Shown: positions 11,568-20,692 of the stretch, piece by piece
Layout: the number at the start of each line of letters is the position of its first letter
Position numbering within the stretch: the first letter of the stretch is position 1
NCBI RefSeq assembly: GCF_029714205.1
Contig: NZ_CP121648.1
Coordinates: 2,790,001 to 2,854,000, forward strand
Origin: Methylobacterium sp. CB376
Lineage (GTDB): Bacteria; Pseudomonadota; Alphaproteobacteria; Rhizobiales; Beijerinckiaceae
DNA: 64,000 nucleotides
Direction of reading: 5' to 3'
Position numbers and translations under genes: made by a program
The notes under the pieces: model-generated
Seen by the model: only the letters and a program-made list of their open reading frames with translations
What the model was told of the DNA's origin: nothing
Database searches by the model: none

Positions 11568-11582
11568 GAACAAAATACGTAC
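11568..11582 (-). promoter_or_regulatory. Candidate LexA (SOS) box upstream of uvrA
   Basis: Read on the minus strand the site is GTAC-N7-GTTC. The alphaproteobacterial LexA consensus is the direct repeat GTTC-N7-GTTC, so one base differs. It is the closest match seen upstream of uvrA, a common SOS gene. Confidence 0.55.
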
Positions 11583-12206
11583 AACAGCAACCGGGCCGCG
11601 CGACTCGGCACGGTTGCTGCGCGGGCGCGACCCGCGCACCGGCAGCATCCGACCATCCGCCCCGCACGACGGTCGTCGAAGCGTGGAGTCAGCCGGCACA
11701 ACAGCGCGGGCGCGCGCCGGACCCGGCTGATTGCTATGGCAGGGCGGCCTCAGGGCGGACCTATACCTCTCCTATACAGCGGAGCGACGGTGAGCGCGCG
11801 CCACGGCCGCGCGTTCCGTCCGGAGGTTGCTGCAACCTTGCCGTGCATGCGCCCGCCGTCGCGGCCGCCCACCGCACACGGCCCGCGCGCCTCGCGAGGG
11901 GGATCCTCGGCGGCGCGCGCCCGATGCGCATTCCAACCGCGCATGCGCCCTGCGGCGCGACGTCCGACCCGATCCCGGCGCCGCGTCCCGCCGGCCGGCG
12001 CGGACGCGCCCGGAATTCGGGCGCCGCCCCGATTTCCCGTCGCTCCCGCTCTTGCCGCTGCGCGACGGGCGGGGGTAGAACTGCGCCGCGGAGCGAGGCC
12101 CACCAAGGACTTGGCCCGAGGAGTCGGGTACCGGACGGGGCCCGGCACCCGGGCCGCCGGTCGGGACCGCGCCTCGCGAGTGTGTGACGAAGGAAACGGG
12201 CGCCGC
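11583..12206. other. Intergenic region between divergent uvrA and sppA
   Basis: About 620 bp of GC-rich sequence with no supported gene. It must hold the sppA promoter. An AAGGAA ribosome site at 12190-12195 precedes the sppA ATG. Otherwise nothing recognisable was seen. Confidence 0.6.
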
Positions 12207-13172
12207 ATGGCCATCGATGCCGAACTCCTCCTCGACCGACGCGCCTTGCGCCGGAAGCTCTCGTTCTGGCGCGTGGTCGGCATCGGAGCCCTGATCGTCG
12301 CCGTGGGGGCGATCGGCCTGCGGGCCGCCGGGAGCCGCGGCCCCTTCCCGGCCATCACCCCGCAGATCGCCCGAATCACCGTCGACGGCTTCATCGCCGG
12401 CAGCGACAAGACCCGCGACCTGATGAAGCGCGTGGGCGATTCCTCCGCGGTGTCGGGGGTGATCGTGTCGATCAACTCGCCGGGCGGCACCACGACGGGC
12501 TCCGAGGAGCTCTTCCGCAACCTGCGCCAGCTCGCCGAGAAGAAGCCGGTCGTGGCCTTCGTGGACGGGACGGCGGCCTCGGGCGCCTACATCACGGCGC
12601 TCGCCGCCGATCACATCGTGGCGCGGGAGACCTCGCTCGTCGGCTCGATCGGCGTGCTGTTCCAGTACCCCGACCTCTCGGGCCTCCTCGACAAGGTCGG
12701 GGTGCGGGTCGAGGAGGTGAAGTCCTCGCCCCTCAAGGCGGAGCCGAGCGGCTTCCACCCGACCTCGCCAGAGGCGCGGGCGGCGCTGCAGGCGATCGTG
12801 GGCGACACCTACGCGTGGTTCAAGAACCTCGTCGCCGAGCGGCGCAGGATGTCCGAGGCCGAGCTCGCCGCCGTGTCGGACGGCCGGGTGTTCAGCGGCC
12901 GCCAGGGCGTGGCGCTCAAGCTCGTGGACGAGACCGGCAACGAGAAGCAGGCGGTCGCCTGGCTCGAGCGCGAGCGGCACGTGACGAAGGACCTGCCGAT
13001 CCGCGATTGGAAGCCGCGCAGCGACCGCAGCTTCGACCTGCTCTCCGCTGCCTCGCTCCTGGGCCTGGAGGACGTGGCGGCGGGGCTGCGGCGGACCTCC
13101 GGGGAGGCCGCCGCCCTGGCCCAGGGGGGCTTGCTCGCCGTGTGGCGGCCCGGCGCGGCGCCGACGCCCTGA
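12207..13172 (+). CDS. sppA: Signal peptide peptidase SppA (S49 family)
   Basis: SppA degrades cleaved signal peptides in the inner membrane with a Ser/Lys dyad. The 321-residue protein has one N-terminal membrane anchor (about residues 20-40) followed by a single S49 domain. '[15 protein letters not shown]' is the family core, the nucleophile is Ser125 in 'GTAASGAYI', and the general base is Lys177 in '[10 protein letters not shown]'. The length fits the short, single-domain form that works as an oligomer. The ATG at 12207 has AAGGAA 11 bp upstream. It is followed 71 bp later by ihfB, an arrangement common in alphaproteobacteria. Confidence 0.95.
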   Translation: MAIDAELLLDRRALRRKLSFWRVVGIGALIVAVGAIGLRAAGSRGPFPAITPQIARITVDGFIAGSDKTRDLMKRVGDSSAVSGVIVSINSPGGTTTGSEELFRNLRQLAEKKPVVAFVDGTAASGAYITALAADHIVARETSLVGSIGVLFQYPDLSGLLDKVGVRVEEVKSSPLKAEPSGFHPTSPEARAALQAIVGDTYAWFKNLVAERRRMSEAELAAVSDGRVFSGRQGVALKLVDETGNEKQAVAWLERERHVTKDLPIRDWKPRSDRSFDLLSAASLLGLEDVAAGLRRTSGEAAALAQGGLLAVWRPGAAPTP

Positions 13173-13243
13173 CACCCCGCTGGTCCGCCCCGGCCCGGTG
13201 GGGCGGGGTGCCACGTCGAGATGCGCGCGAGGCCCTATTCCCG

Positions 13244-13564
13244 ATGATCAAGTCCGAGCTCGTCCTCAAGATCGCCGAGCAGAACCCGCACCTCTATCAG
13301 AGGGACGTCGAGAGCATCGTCAACGCGATCCTCGACACGATCGCCGACGCGCTGGCCCGCGGCGACCGGGTGGAGCTGCGCGGCTTCGGCGCCTTCTCGG
13401 TCAAGCGCCGCGAGGCGCGGCGGGGCCGCAACCCGCGCACCGGCGCGGCGGTGGCCGTCGCCGAGAAGGCGATCCCGGTCTTCAAGACCGGCAAGGAGAT
13501 GCGGCTGCGCCTGAACGCCGCCGGGATCGGCGCGGAGACGCGCGAACCGGCGGAAGTGTCCTGA
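13244..13564 (+). CDS. ihfB: Integration host factor subunit beta
   Basis: IHF beta pairs with IHF alpha to bend DNA sharply at specific sites in recombination, replication and transcription. The 106-residue protein begins '[17 protein letters not shown]', has the HU/IHF signature '[20 protein letters not shown]', the intercalating Pro in the arm '[10 protein letters not shown]', and '[13 protein letters not shown]'. The start was set at the ATG at 13244, which gives the standard family N-terminus; upstream in-frame sequence is not homologous. The C-terminal 15 residues are a variable tail. It lies in an sppA-ihfB-lapA order, probably one transcript. Confidence 0.96.
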   Translation: MIKSELVLKIAEQNPHLYQRDVESIVNAILDTIADALARGDRVELRGFGAFSVKRREARRGRNPRTGAAVAVAEKAIPVFKTGKEMRLRLNAAGIGAETREPAEVS

Positions 13565-13606
13565 CCTGATGTTCCGTTGCGCCCCTCCTCCAACCCGGGC
13601 TGACCG

Positions 13607-13945
13607 ATGATCCGCTTCCTCAAGGGCCTGCTCCTGCTTCCCGTTGCCGTCGTGGTCGTGCTGCTCGCGGTGGCGAACCGGCAGGCCGTGACGCTGTCCT
13701 TCGATCCCTTCTCGCCGGAGACGCCGGCCTTCAGCCTGACGGTGCCCCTCTACGCCCTGGTCTTCGCGGCGGTCGCCCTCGGCATCCTGATCGGCGGCTG
13801 CGGGGCGTGGCTCGGCGAGGGCAAGGTCCGGCGCGACCGGCGCGCGAAGGGCCGCGAGGTCGAGCGCCTGCGCCAGGAGGCCGAGCGGCTGCGCCGCGCC
13901 GCCGAGCGCCCCGCCGCCCTGCCGGCGCCCGCGTCCCGCGCCTGA
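13607..13945 (+). CDS. LapA-like (DUF1049) membrane protein
   Basis: A 112-residue inner-membrane protein of the LapA/DUF1049 family: two hydrophobic segments (about 5-23 and 45-66) with 'ANRQAVTLSFDPFSPE' between them, then a charged coiled-coil tail rich in Arg and Glu. In E. coli LapA and LapB regulate LpxC turnover and thus lipopolysaccharide synthesis. Members next to ihfB are typical of proteobacteria. No LapB follows here, so the role is assigned only at family level. Confidence 0.85.
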   Translation: MIRFLKGLLLLPVAVVVVLLAVANRQAVTLSFDPFSPETPAFSLTVPLYALVFAAVALGILIGGCGAWLGEGKVRRDRRAKGREVERLRQEAERLRRAAERPAALPAPASRA

Positions 13946-13958
13946 GCGCGCGGCGGCC

Positions 13959-14906
13959 ATGCGGCTGATCTCCGCGGCCGACATCGACGCGGCCCTCACG
14001 CCCGCCCGCATCGTCGCTGCGCTGGAGGAGGCGTTCCGGTCGGACGCGGCGGCGCCGCCGCGCCACCTCCACGGCCTGGCGGGGGCGCGGGGCGCGGAGC
14101 CCGCGACCCTGCTGCTGATGCCGGCCTGGGACGACCGGCACATCGCCGTGAAGGTGCTGACGCTGCACCCGGACAACGCCGCCCGCGGCCTCGCCACCAT
14201 CCAGGGCGGGCTGCTGCTGAGCGAGCGCGCGACGGGGCTCACCCTGGCGGCGATCGACGCGCCGCGCCTGACCCTGTGGCGCACGGCCGGCGCCTCGGCC
14301 CTCGCCGCCCGCCACCTCGCCCGCCCGGACGCCGCCCGGCTGCTCATGGTGGGAGCCGGGGCGCTCGCCCCCTTCCTGGTCCGCGCGCACGCGGCCGTGC
14401 GCCCGATCCGCGACGTGGCGGTCTGGAACCGCCGTCCCGAGCCGGCCCTGCGCCTCGCGGCGGACCTCGCCGCCGAGGGGCTGCCGGCGCGCGCCGTCGA
14501 GGATCTGGAGGCGGCGGCGCGGGCGGCCGACCTCATCTCCTGCGCCACCCTCTCGGAGGCGCCGCTGGTGCGTGGGGCGTGGCTGTCGCCCGGCACCCAT
14601 CTGGATCTGGTCGGCGCCTTCACGCCGCGCATGCGCGAGGTGGACGACGAGGCGCTGCGCCGGGCCGAGATCTACGTCGACACCGCGGACGCCCTCAGCA
14701 AGGGCGGGGACGTGGCGGCGGCGCTGGCCTCCGGGGCGATCGCGCCCGGGGCCGTGCGGGGCAGCCTCGCGGATCTCTGCCGCGGCAGCGCGCCCGGGCG
14801 CGCTTCGCCCGACGCCGTCACGGCGTTCAAGTCGGTGGGCTCTGCGGTCGAGGACCTCGCCGCGGCGGTGGCGGTCTGGCGCTGGACCGGCGCGGGCGCC
14901 GCCTGA
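13959..14906 (+). CDS. Ornithine cyclodeaminase / mu-crystallin family protein
   Basis: A 315-residue member of the ornithine cyclodeaminase/mu-crystallin family (NAD(P)-dependent deaminating or reducing enzymes acting on amino acids or cyclic imines). Visible features are 'HIAVKVLTLHPDNAARGL', the Rossmann-like 'LLMVGAGALAPFLVRAHAA', and 'DLVGAFTPRMREVDDEAL' followed by 'IYVDTADALSKGGD'. Family members include true ornithine cyclodeaminase, alanine dehydrogenase and ketimine reductase; substrate cannot be read from sequence. It starts 13 bp after the LapA-like gene, suggesting co-transcription. Confidence 0.87.
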   Translation: MRLISAADIDAALTPARIVAALEEAFRSDAAAPPRHLHGLAGARGAEPATLLLMPAWDDRHIAVKVLTLHPDNAARGLATIQGGLLLSERATGLTLAAIDAPRLTLWRTAGASALAARHLARPDAARLLMVGAGALAPFLVRAHAAVRPIRDVAVWNRRPEPALRLAADLAAEGLPARAVEDLEAAARAADLISCATLSEAPLVRGAWLSPGTHLDLVGAFTPRMREVDDEALRRAEIYVDTADALSKGGDVAAALASGAIAPGAVRGSLADLCRGSAPGRASPDAVTAFKSVGSAVEDLAAAVAVWRWTGAGAA

Positions 14907-14945
14907 CGGCGCCGGTCGCCGGGTGCTCCGGCGTCCGGCGGGACG

Positions 14946-15242
14946 TCAGTGCAGCCGCCGTCCGGATCCGCCCCGGCGCGCGGGAGCGCCTGGGCGTGGG
15001 GGAGCGCCCGGGCGGTCGAGGCGGTGCAGGGCGGCGAGGATCGCGTCGATCGACACCGGGGCGGCGCATCCGGGCGGCCGGCGCAGGGCGGGATCCGACT
15101 CGACCGCGTGGGCGTCGGAGGCCCACTCCGCCAGGATCGCGCGCTTCTCGGCGAGGCTGAGACCGGGCGCCGCGACGATCGCCTCGGGGTCGGCACCGGG
15201 CAGCGGCGCCGCGGATTCGATGGGGACGAGGTCAGGCTGCAT
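14946..15242 (-). CDS. Hypothetical protein, downstream of Hsp20
   Basis: A 98-residue protein of unknown function, probably in an operon with the upstream Hsp20 gene (67-bp gap). The central part, 'LSLAEKRAILAEWASDAHAV' followed by 'VSIDAILAALHRLD', looks like a short helical domain widespread in Rhizobiales hypotheticals. The last 20 residues are Pro/Arg-rich and low in complexity. No catalytic motif, signal peptide or membrane segment is visible. Heat-shock co-expression is inferred from position only. Confidence 0.6.
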   Translation of the reverse strand: MQPDLVPIESAAPLPGADPEAIVAAPGLSLAEKRAILAEWASDAHAVESDPALRRPPGCAAPVSIDAILAALHRLDRPGAPPRPGAPARRGGSGRRLH

Positions 15243-15308
15243 CGCGTCTCTCCCGGCGGTGGCGGCCGGGACCGCGCCCGGCCAGGACCCGCATCACGCG
15301 GCCCCGCA

Positions 15309-15767
15309 TCACGCGGCCTCGGCGCGGGGGGCGGCCGGGGCCTGCGCGGCCGTCCCGATCGGCACCCGGCGCGGCTTCAGCGTCTCGGGCACCTCGCGCA
15401 CGAGGTCGATGGCCAGGAGGCCGTGTTCCAGGCGGGCGCCCGTGACGGTGACGTGGTCGGCGAGGCTGAAGCTGTGACGGAAGCTGCGGCCGGCGATCCC
15501 CCGGTGGAGGAAGTCGCGGCCCTCCTCGGAGCCGGCCCGCTGGCCGCTGACCAGGAGCGCGGGGCCGGACTGCGTCAGGGTGATCTCGTCGGCGCCGAAC
15601 CCGGCCACCGCCATGGTGATGCGGTAGCGGTCCTCGGCCAGCTTCTCGATGTCGTAGGGGGGCCAGCCGCTCATCGGCTCGACGCGGCCGGCCTGCTCCA
15701 TCAGGTCGAACAGGCGGTCGAACCCGACCGTAAGGCGGGAGAGGGGGGAGAGATCGGCATTCCTCAT
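15309..15767 (-). CDS. Small heat-shock protein, Hsp20/alpha-crystallin family
   Basis: A 152-residue small heat-shock chaperone that holds unfolding proteins. The N-terminus 'SPLSRLTVGFDRLFDLMEQ' and 'YDIEKLAEDRYRITMAVAGF' are typical of the rhizobial Hsp20 (IbpA-like) class, followed by the alpha-crystallin domain with 'FLHRGIAGRSFRHSFSLAD' and the end motif 'HGLLAIDLVREVPE'. Two adjacent ATG codons are possible. The second (15767) lies seven bases from the GAGGA ribosome site and gives the family-like N-terminus; the first (15770) would add one Met. A ROSE-type hairpin covers the ribosome site. Confidence 0.94.
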   Translation of the reverse strand: MRNADLSPLSRLTVGFDRLFDLMEQAGRVEPMSGWPPYDIEKLAEDRYRITMAVAGFGADEITLTQSGPALLVSGQRAGSEEGRDFLHRGIAGRSFRHSFSLADHVTVTGARLEHGLLAIDLVREVPETLKPRRVPIGTAAQAPAAPRAEAA

Positions 15768-15770
15768 CAT

Positions 15771-15794
15771 CACATCCTCGGCATGAGCAACGTG
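15771..15794 (-). promoter_or_regulatory. ROSE-type RNA thermometer hairpin upstream of Hsp20
   Basis: On the minus strand CACGTTGCT, a seven-base loop, and AGGATGTG can pair into one stem, with the G of TTGCT bulged. TTGCT against the AGGA ribosome site is the UYGCU/anti-SD arrangement that defines ROSE elements of rhizobial small heat-shock genes. The hairpin hides the ribosome site at low temperature. Upstream ROSE stems, if present, would extend to about 15860. Confidence 0.75.
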
Positions 15795-15948
15795 AGTCCA
15801 AGGGCCGCGGGCCATGCGCCCGGCGGCGGCTGCGAGCCTCGACGGGCCTCGCACGCGCGTAACGCGTCGCGCCCGCCGAAGTTCCGCGCGGGCCCCGATC
15901 CGCGACGACCCGGTACCGGCTTCCCGGGCCTTGCGCTATAGAAGCCGC

Positions 15949-16626
15949 ATGAGCGCCTCCACCGCCCCCGTCCGCGTCAAGATCTGCGGCCTCAGCACGC
16001 CCGAGACGCTCGAGGCGGCGCTCGCGGCCGGGGCGGACCTGATCGGCCTCGTGCATTTCCCGCGGAGCCCGCGCCACGTCGACCTCGCGGCCGGCGCGGC
16101 CCTGGCGGCGCGGGCGCGGGGGAGGGCGGAGCGCGTGGTGCTCCTCGTCGATCCCGACGACGCGCTCCTCGACGCGGTGACGGCGGCCCTCGATCCTGAC
16201 TGGATCCAGCTCCACGGCCGCGAGAGCCCGGAGCGCAGCGCCGCCATCCGGACCCGGAGCGGCCGGCCGGTGATGAAGGCCCTCGGGGTCGCGACCCTGG
16301 ACGACCTCGCGCCCGTGTCGGCCTACGCGGGGGCGGCGGACCGGATCCTGCTCGACGCGAAGCCGGCGCTGGGCGCGGCCCTGCCGGGGGGCAACGGCCA
16401 CGCCTTTGACTGGACGCTGATCGGGCGGGCGGGCCTCGCGCCGGGCTTCATGCTCTCGGGCGGCCTGACGCCGCAGAACGTCGGCGAGGCCCTGGCGGTG
16501 ACGGGGGCGCGGGCGGTCGACGTGTCCTCGGGCGTCGAGCGCGGCCCCGGCCGCAAGGATCCGGAGTTGATCCGGGCCTTCGTGGCGGCCGCGCGGGCCG
16601 CCGGGGGGCCGCTCGCGAAGAACTGA
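15949..16626 (+). CDS. trpF: Phosphoribosylanthranilate isomerase
   Basis: TrpF isomerises N-(5-phosphoribosyl)anthranilate in tryptophan synthesis. The 225-residue TIM-barrel protein shows 'RVKICGLSTPETLEAAL' (catalytic Cys), 'LIGLVHFPRSPRHV', 'LVDPDDALLDAV', 'WIQLHGRESPER', 'ILLDAKP' with the catalytic Asp, and the phosphate-binding C-terminus 'FMLSGGLTPQNVGEAL' and 'AVDVSSGVERGPGRKD'. The ATG at 15949 puts the catalytic Cys motif at residues 10-15; the upstream in-frame extension is not homologous. It is followed by trpB 115 bp later. Confidence 0.97.
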   Translation: MSASTAPVRVKICGLSTPETLEAALAAGADLIGLVHFPRSPRHVDLAAGAALAARARGRAERVVLLVDPDDALLDAVTAALDPDWIQLHGRESPERSAAIRTRSGRPVMKALGVATLDDLAPVSAYAGAADRILLDAKPALGAALPGGNGHAFDWTLIGRAGLAPGFMLSGGLTPQNVGEALAVTGARAVDVSSGVERGPGRKDPELIRAFVAAARAAGGPLAKN

Positions 16627-16741
16627 AGGCGTGGCGGCAGCACGGGAATTTGCCCTCCGGCCGGATTGGTCCTAAGGCTGCCGCGCGGGTTCGCGCGCAC
16701 CGGCAGCCCGGCGCCGCCCGCCCTCCCAAGGACAGGCAGCC

Positions 16742-17962
16742 GTGAACGCTCCCCAGACTCCGAATTCCTTCCGCACCGGCCCCGACGAGCGCGGCCGCTT
16801 CGGCATCTTCGGCGGCCGCTTCGTGGCCGAGACGCTGATGCCCAACATCCTCGAACTGGAGCGGGCCTACGCGGAAGCCAAGGCCGACCCGGCCTTCCAG
16901 GGCGAGATGAACGCCTACCTCACCCACTACGTCGGCCGGCCGAGCCCGCTCTACTTCGCCGAGCGGCTCTCCGCGCATTTCGGCGGCGCCAAGATCTACT
17001 TCAAGCGCGAGGAGCTGAACCACACCGGCTCGCACAAGGTGAACAACGTGCTGGGCCAGATCCTGCTCGCCCGGCGCATGGGCAAGCCGCGCATCATCGC
17101 CGAGACCGGGGCCGGCCAGCACGGGGTGGCGACGGCCACGCTCTGCGCCCGCTTCGGCCTGAAATGCGTCGTCTACATGGGCGCGGTCGACGTGGAGCGG
17201 CAGAAGCCGAACGTCTTCCGCATGAAGATGCTGGGCGCCGAGGTGGTGCCGGTGCAGTCGGGCACCCGCACCCTCAAGGACGCGATGAACGAGGCCCTGC
17301 GCGACTGGGTGACGAACGTCGCCGACACCTTCTACTGCATCGGTACGGTGGCGGGCCCGCACCCCTATCCGGCGATGGTGCGGGATTTCCAGTCGGTGAT
17401 CGGCCGCGAGACGCGCGAGCAGATGCTGGCCCAGGAGGGGCGGCTGCCTGATTCCCTGGTCGCCTGCATCGGCGGCGGCTCGAACGCGATGGGCCTGTTC
17501 CACCCCTTCCTGGACGACCGCGAGATCGAGATCTACGGGGTCGAGGCGGCGGGCCACGGCGTCTCCTCGGGGCTGCACGCGGCCTCGCTGACCGGCGGCA
17601 AGCCCGGCGTGCTGCACGGCAACCGCACCTACCTGCTGATGAATGAGGACGGCCAGATCGCGGACGCGCACTCGATCTCGGCCGGCCTCGACTATCCGGG
17701 CATCGGCCCGGAGCACGCGTGGCTGCACGAGGTCGGCCGGGTGACCTACCTGTCGGCGACCGACAGCGAGACGCTGGAGGCCTTCCGGCTGTGCTCCCTG
17801 ATGGAGGGCATCATCCCGGCCCTGGAGCCGGCCCACGCCCTCGCCAAGGTGGCCGAACTCGCGCCGACGAAGCCGCGCGACCACCTGATGGTGGTCAACC
17901 TCTCGGGCCGGGGCGACAAGGACATCCCGCAGGTGGCCGAGATCCTCGGCGACGCCCTCTGA
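16742..17962 (+). CDS. trpB: Tryptophan synthase beta chain
   Basis: TrpB condenses indole with serine using pyridoxal phosphate. The 406-residue protein has '[15 protein letters not shown]' at its N-terminus, the PLP lysine (Lys99) in '[12 protein letters not shown]', '[14 protein letters not shown]', the glycine-rich phosphate loop '[12 protein letters not shown]' and the C-terminal '[10 protein letters not shown]'. A GTG start at 16742 gives the usual length. In many alphaproteobacteria trpA follows directly; here the next features are a tRNA gene and an island, so trpA must lie elsewhere. Confidence 0.98.
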   Translation: MNAPQTPNSFRTGPDERGRFGIFGGRFVAETLMPNILELERAYAEAKADPAFQGEMNAYLTHYVGRPSPLYFAERLSAHFGGAKIYFKREELNHTGSHKVNNVLGQILLARRMGKPRIIAETGAGQHGVATATLCARFGLKCVVYMGAVDVERQKPNVFRMKMLGAEVVPVQSGTRTLKDAMNEALRDWVTNVADTFYCIGTVAGPHPYPAMVRDFQSVIGRETREQMLAQEGRLPDSLVACIGGGSNAMGLFHPFLDDREIEIYGVEAAGHGVSSGLHAASLTGGKPGVLHGNRTYLLMNEDGQIADAHSISAGLDYPGIGPEHAWLHEVGRVTYLSATDSETLEAFRLCSLMEGIIPALEPAHALAKVAELAPTKPRDHLMVVNLSGRGDKDIPQVAEILGDAL

Positions 17963-18103
17963 CCCGCCCGGGACGGGGATCCCGGCGGCGATCCCGGGCG
18001 CGGCGGCCGACCTGTTCGGAAAGCCGCGACGGTTCCTTGACAGGCCGCGCCGGACCTCCCTATATCGCGCCACCGCGACGCTGGAGCCCTCCGGCGCCGC
18101 CGC

Positions 18104-18180
18104 GGCGGAGTAGCTCAGCTGGTTAGAGCAGAGGAATCATAATCCTTGTGTCGGGGGTTCGAGTCCCTCCTCCGCTACCA
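18104..18180 (+). tRNA. tRNA-Met (CAU), elongator type
   Basis: A 77-base cloverleaf with CCA encoded. The acceptor stem is GGCGGAG with CTCCGCT (G-T at the end), the D-arm contains TAGCTCAGCTGGTTAGAGC, the anticodon loop is ATCATAA with anticodon CAT, and the T-arm has GGTTCGAGTCCC. CAT could also mark a tRNA-Ile with lysidine, but the body resembles elongator Met of alphaproteobacteria. Its 3' half serves as the left attachment repeat of the island. Confidence 0.92.
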
Positions 18181-18181
18181 C
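18138..18181 (+). repeat. attL-like direct repeat (3' part of tRNA-Met)
   Basis: Forty-four bases from the anticodon loop through the CCA end plus one C are repeated exactly at 35141-35184. Such a pair at a tRNA 3' end is the hallmark of integration by a tyrosine recombinase. Confidence 0.9.
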
Positions 18182-18187
18182 CCGTTT

Positions 18188-18220
18188 AGCCCGCTTGGTC
18201 AATGACTTAGCGGGCTTTTT
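18188..18220 (+). terminator. Intrinsic terminator after tRNA-Met
   Basis: AGCCCGCT and AGCGGGCT form a perfect 8-bp stem with a 13-base loop, followed by a run of T. It stops transcription of the tRNA gene just inside the island. Confidence 0.85.
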
Positions 18221-18985
18221 GATGCCCGATCCCTGGCCAGAGTGTGTTGCAATGGGCTTCAACACGCCCCTTGATTTTACAAGGGGTTACAACCGGGCGG
18301 CCGCGGCTCCGTGCAACACAGATGCAACACGAAAACGGAGTCCTATCGGGAACACGAATGGTGGCTTGAGAGCTCGCGAGAAGGGGCGTCCGCCTAGCAG
18401 GGCAGGGCTGCCCAAGCTGTATCTCACCGCCTCAGGAGCGCTCTATAGCCCGCGAGCCTGGCCCGGCTTCAGGCCGAGGCGTCAGCATTTGGGAGCCATC
18501 CGAATCTGGGTAGGATGCTTGGACTACCTCTGCTCCCTCGATCTTCCCTGTTGCGGCCGGGCGTCTCGGCGTACCCACCGCGGCCCCGGAGATTGTCACC
18601 TAACAAGGTAGGGTGCGCAGCGCGTCTGCCGCTTGGATGAGCATGGCTACCGCTCATGCTTGCTTAGCGAGCAAGTTGGCACGCGAGAGTGGGAGCGCTC
18701 AGACCTACAAACTTTTAATCTGTAGGTCCTGGGTTCGAGTCCCAGCGCGCTCACCAAATATCCCAATGACTTACGCGGGATTTTGGCCCTGTACGAGGGT
18801 CCATTTGCTGAACCGGGTAGCTGCGCGGGTAACCGTGAACCGCCTGTGTGTCGTGGGGTAGTGAGCGCCCTGCCGACCGCGCGCTCTCGTTCAGCTTGCG
18901 GAGAAGAAGCTTCATACGTGGCGGTGTGGCTCGGTGAGTCGCGGGATCGTGCGGGGCACTTTCAGCTGAGCACAGGAACTCCGAG
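18221..18985. other. Left end of island without supported protein genes
   Basis: About 765 bp with no convincing coding sequence. Short open frames have no family-like sequence. The only recognised item is a truncated tRNA-Lys at 18711-18756. Confidence 0.55.
18711..18756 (+). tRNA. tRNA-Lys (UUU) remnant, 5' half missing
   Basis: From the anticodon loop ACTTTTAATC through GGTTCGAGTCCC to the CCA end the sequence matches tRNA-Lys(UUU). The preceding bases do not form a D-arm and the anticodon stem has an A-C mismatch, so this is not a working tRNA. A 3' tRNA fragment is what an integrated element using tRNA-Lys leaves behind. Confidence 0.75.
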
Positions 18986-19267
18986 GAACGTAGCGCCTAC
19001 AGTGACCTGTGGCGCGAGATCCAGGAGCGCTGCTATCCCGGGACGAGCCGACAGGTGCATCGCTTCGTCGCCGAGCGCCGGACGAGGCCGATCCGATCGG
19101 GCCGCAAGCCCCGCCGCGAGAGGGCCGTCACACCGGAGCGGCCGGCGGACATCCGGTTGCCGCTGACAGGCAGCTCGCGTGTCACCCGGCTCAAGCTGAT
19201 CAAGCGCCAAAGCTACGGACGAGCAGGCCTCGATCTCCTCAGGCGCCGCATGATCCTCGCCGCGTGA
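18986..19267 (+). pseudogene. ISL3-like transposase remnant
   Basis: Reading forward, 'LWREIQERCYPGTSRQVHRF' is followed by an unrelated-looking stretch and then 'LKLIKRQSYGRAGLDLLRRR', the usual C-terminus of ISL3-family transposases. The middle catalytic region is missing, so this is an internally deleted, inactive remnant. It directly abuts the left inverted repeat of the IS1182 element, which probably inserted next to it. Confidence 0.6.
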
Positions 19268-19309
19268 TCCACGCAAAGTGATATTGGTGGTGAATTCGGC
19301 TCGGCACAG

Positions 19310-20692
19310 TCAGGCTGCAGGCGAGTGCAGCTGTGCAAAGGATGAGTTTGGTGTTCGAGCCTTCGGTTCGTCCGCGAGCCATCGCAGTAGTCGCACCAAG
19401 TTCATCGCCGCTGCCGTCATCAGATGAGCCAGGTGCGTCTTTGCGTGTCCGAAGTCGGGCGTTCGCCGCAGCCGAGATGACCGCACGCCTTGTGCAATCG
19501 TGCCCTCGACGCCGGCTCGTCGGGCGTACTCGGCTGCGAAGTCGGCGGTCTTCTCCCGCTCCCGCCTGACCCGCAACGCCTCGTGTTGGGCTTCAGGGCG
19601 GATCGTGATCGCCCGGCGGGACGAGCGCGAGCGTGTGCAGTCCGGCCGCAGCGAGCAGTCCCGGCAATCGCGGACCGCGAACTTGATCTTGATCACCGGT
19701 GTCGTGCCGTGGACGAGCGTGGGCGTCCAGCTCTGGCTTTCCTTCCCGCCCGGACACGTCGCCCGCCGCCGAGCGAAGTCAATGGCGAAGTCCCGTGCGG
19801 CGAACCCGTCACCGGCCTGGGCCTGCCACTGCCGGTCACCCCGCGTCGGGCCGACCAGATCGATCCCGTGGCGCGCCTGGGCGTCAACGAACAGCGCCGC
19901 GTTCACGAAGCCGGTGTCGGCGATGTGGATCTTGGGCAGCAGATCCCGTGCAGCAAGCGTCGCGTGGATGGTCGAGGTCGTCGCGTCATCCGAGACCGCG
20001 GCGGTCGTCGTCTCGACGTGGGTGATCAGGTTCGGGGCGTCATCGTCGCACGTCTCGGTCAGATGCACTTTATAGCCGCTCCACACCGTCGTGCCCTTGC
20101 TCGCGGAGCGCGCCTCGCCGTCATACGGCGAGCCGATGTATCGACCCGATGGTGGCAGCTGATGGTTCGTCCGCCATGCGACACGGGTGCCCTCCGGCCC
20201 GTCCTCGCGGAGGAAGTTCTGCACCCAGACCCGTCGCAGGGTCTCAAGGGCCGCAGCGTCACGCAGGACGGGTGGGGCGAGAGCCAGCAAGGCGAACCCA
20301 TCGATCCCAGTCTGCACCGCCCACGCCTGCCGTCCTGCCTGGCTTTTGGGCAGCCGGAACTCGCTCGCTCGGAGCCCGTAGCGTTCGACCCAGGTCGGGG
20401 TCGTGCACGTGCGGAGCCAGTCGGGCGCGATCGTCGCCAGTTCGTTCAGCGCGTGGCGCAGTGTTTCCCCGACAACTTCGAGCCGGCTGAGGGTCCGCAT
20501 CGCTTCAAGGACGTGCGTGGAGTCGCTGCGCTGACGTCCACCGCCTTTCAGGAGCCCGCGCCCTCGTGCCAGTGCGAGCGTCGCGTCGAAGAGCCGACTT
20601 TCCGCCCCATGCGCGAGAAGGCGCGTGCGGAACTCGCTCAAGACGGTGTGGTCGAAACCAGCGTCAGCCAGTTCCAGGCACAGCAGGTACTT
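19310..20692 (-). pseudogene. IS1182 transposase, C-terminal piece
   Basis: This piece holds residues 90-549 of the reconstructed transposase, starting at 'KYLLCLELADAGFDHTVL' and containing 'LPPSGRYIGSPYDGEARSA' before the DDE core, 'IHIADTGFVN' with an acidic residue, a Cys-rich part ('CRDCSLRPDC') and 'EGTIAQGVRSSRLRRTPDFG' with the Glu. No local start belongs to it; the N-terminus lies at 22149-22415. The IS110 insertion cut between codons 89 and 90 without loss of bases, so excision would restore the frame. Confidence 0.9.

Noticed and set aside
11701..11790. A sigma70-like promoter for sppA (TTGCTA with CTATAC)
   Set aside because: Spacing is not consistent and the match is weak; it lies over 400 bp from the gene.
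18195..18611. 138-codon forward frame at the left end of the island
   Set aside because: It starts inside the tRNA terminator, has no ribosome site and no recognisable protein features.
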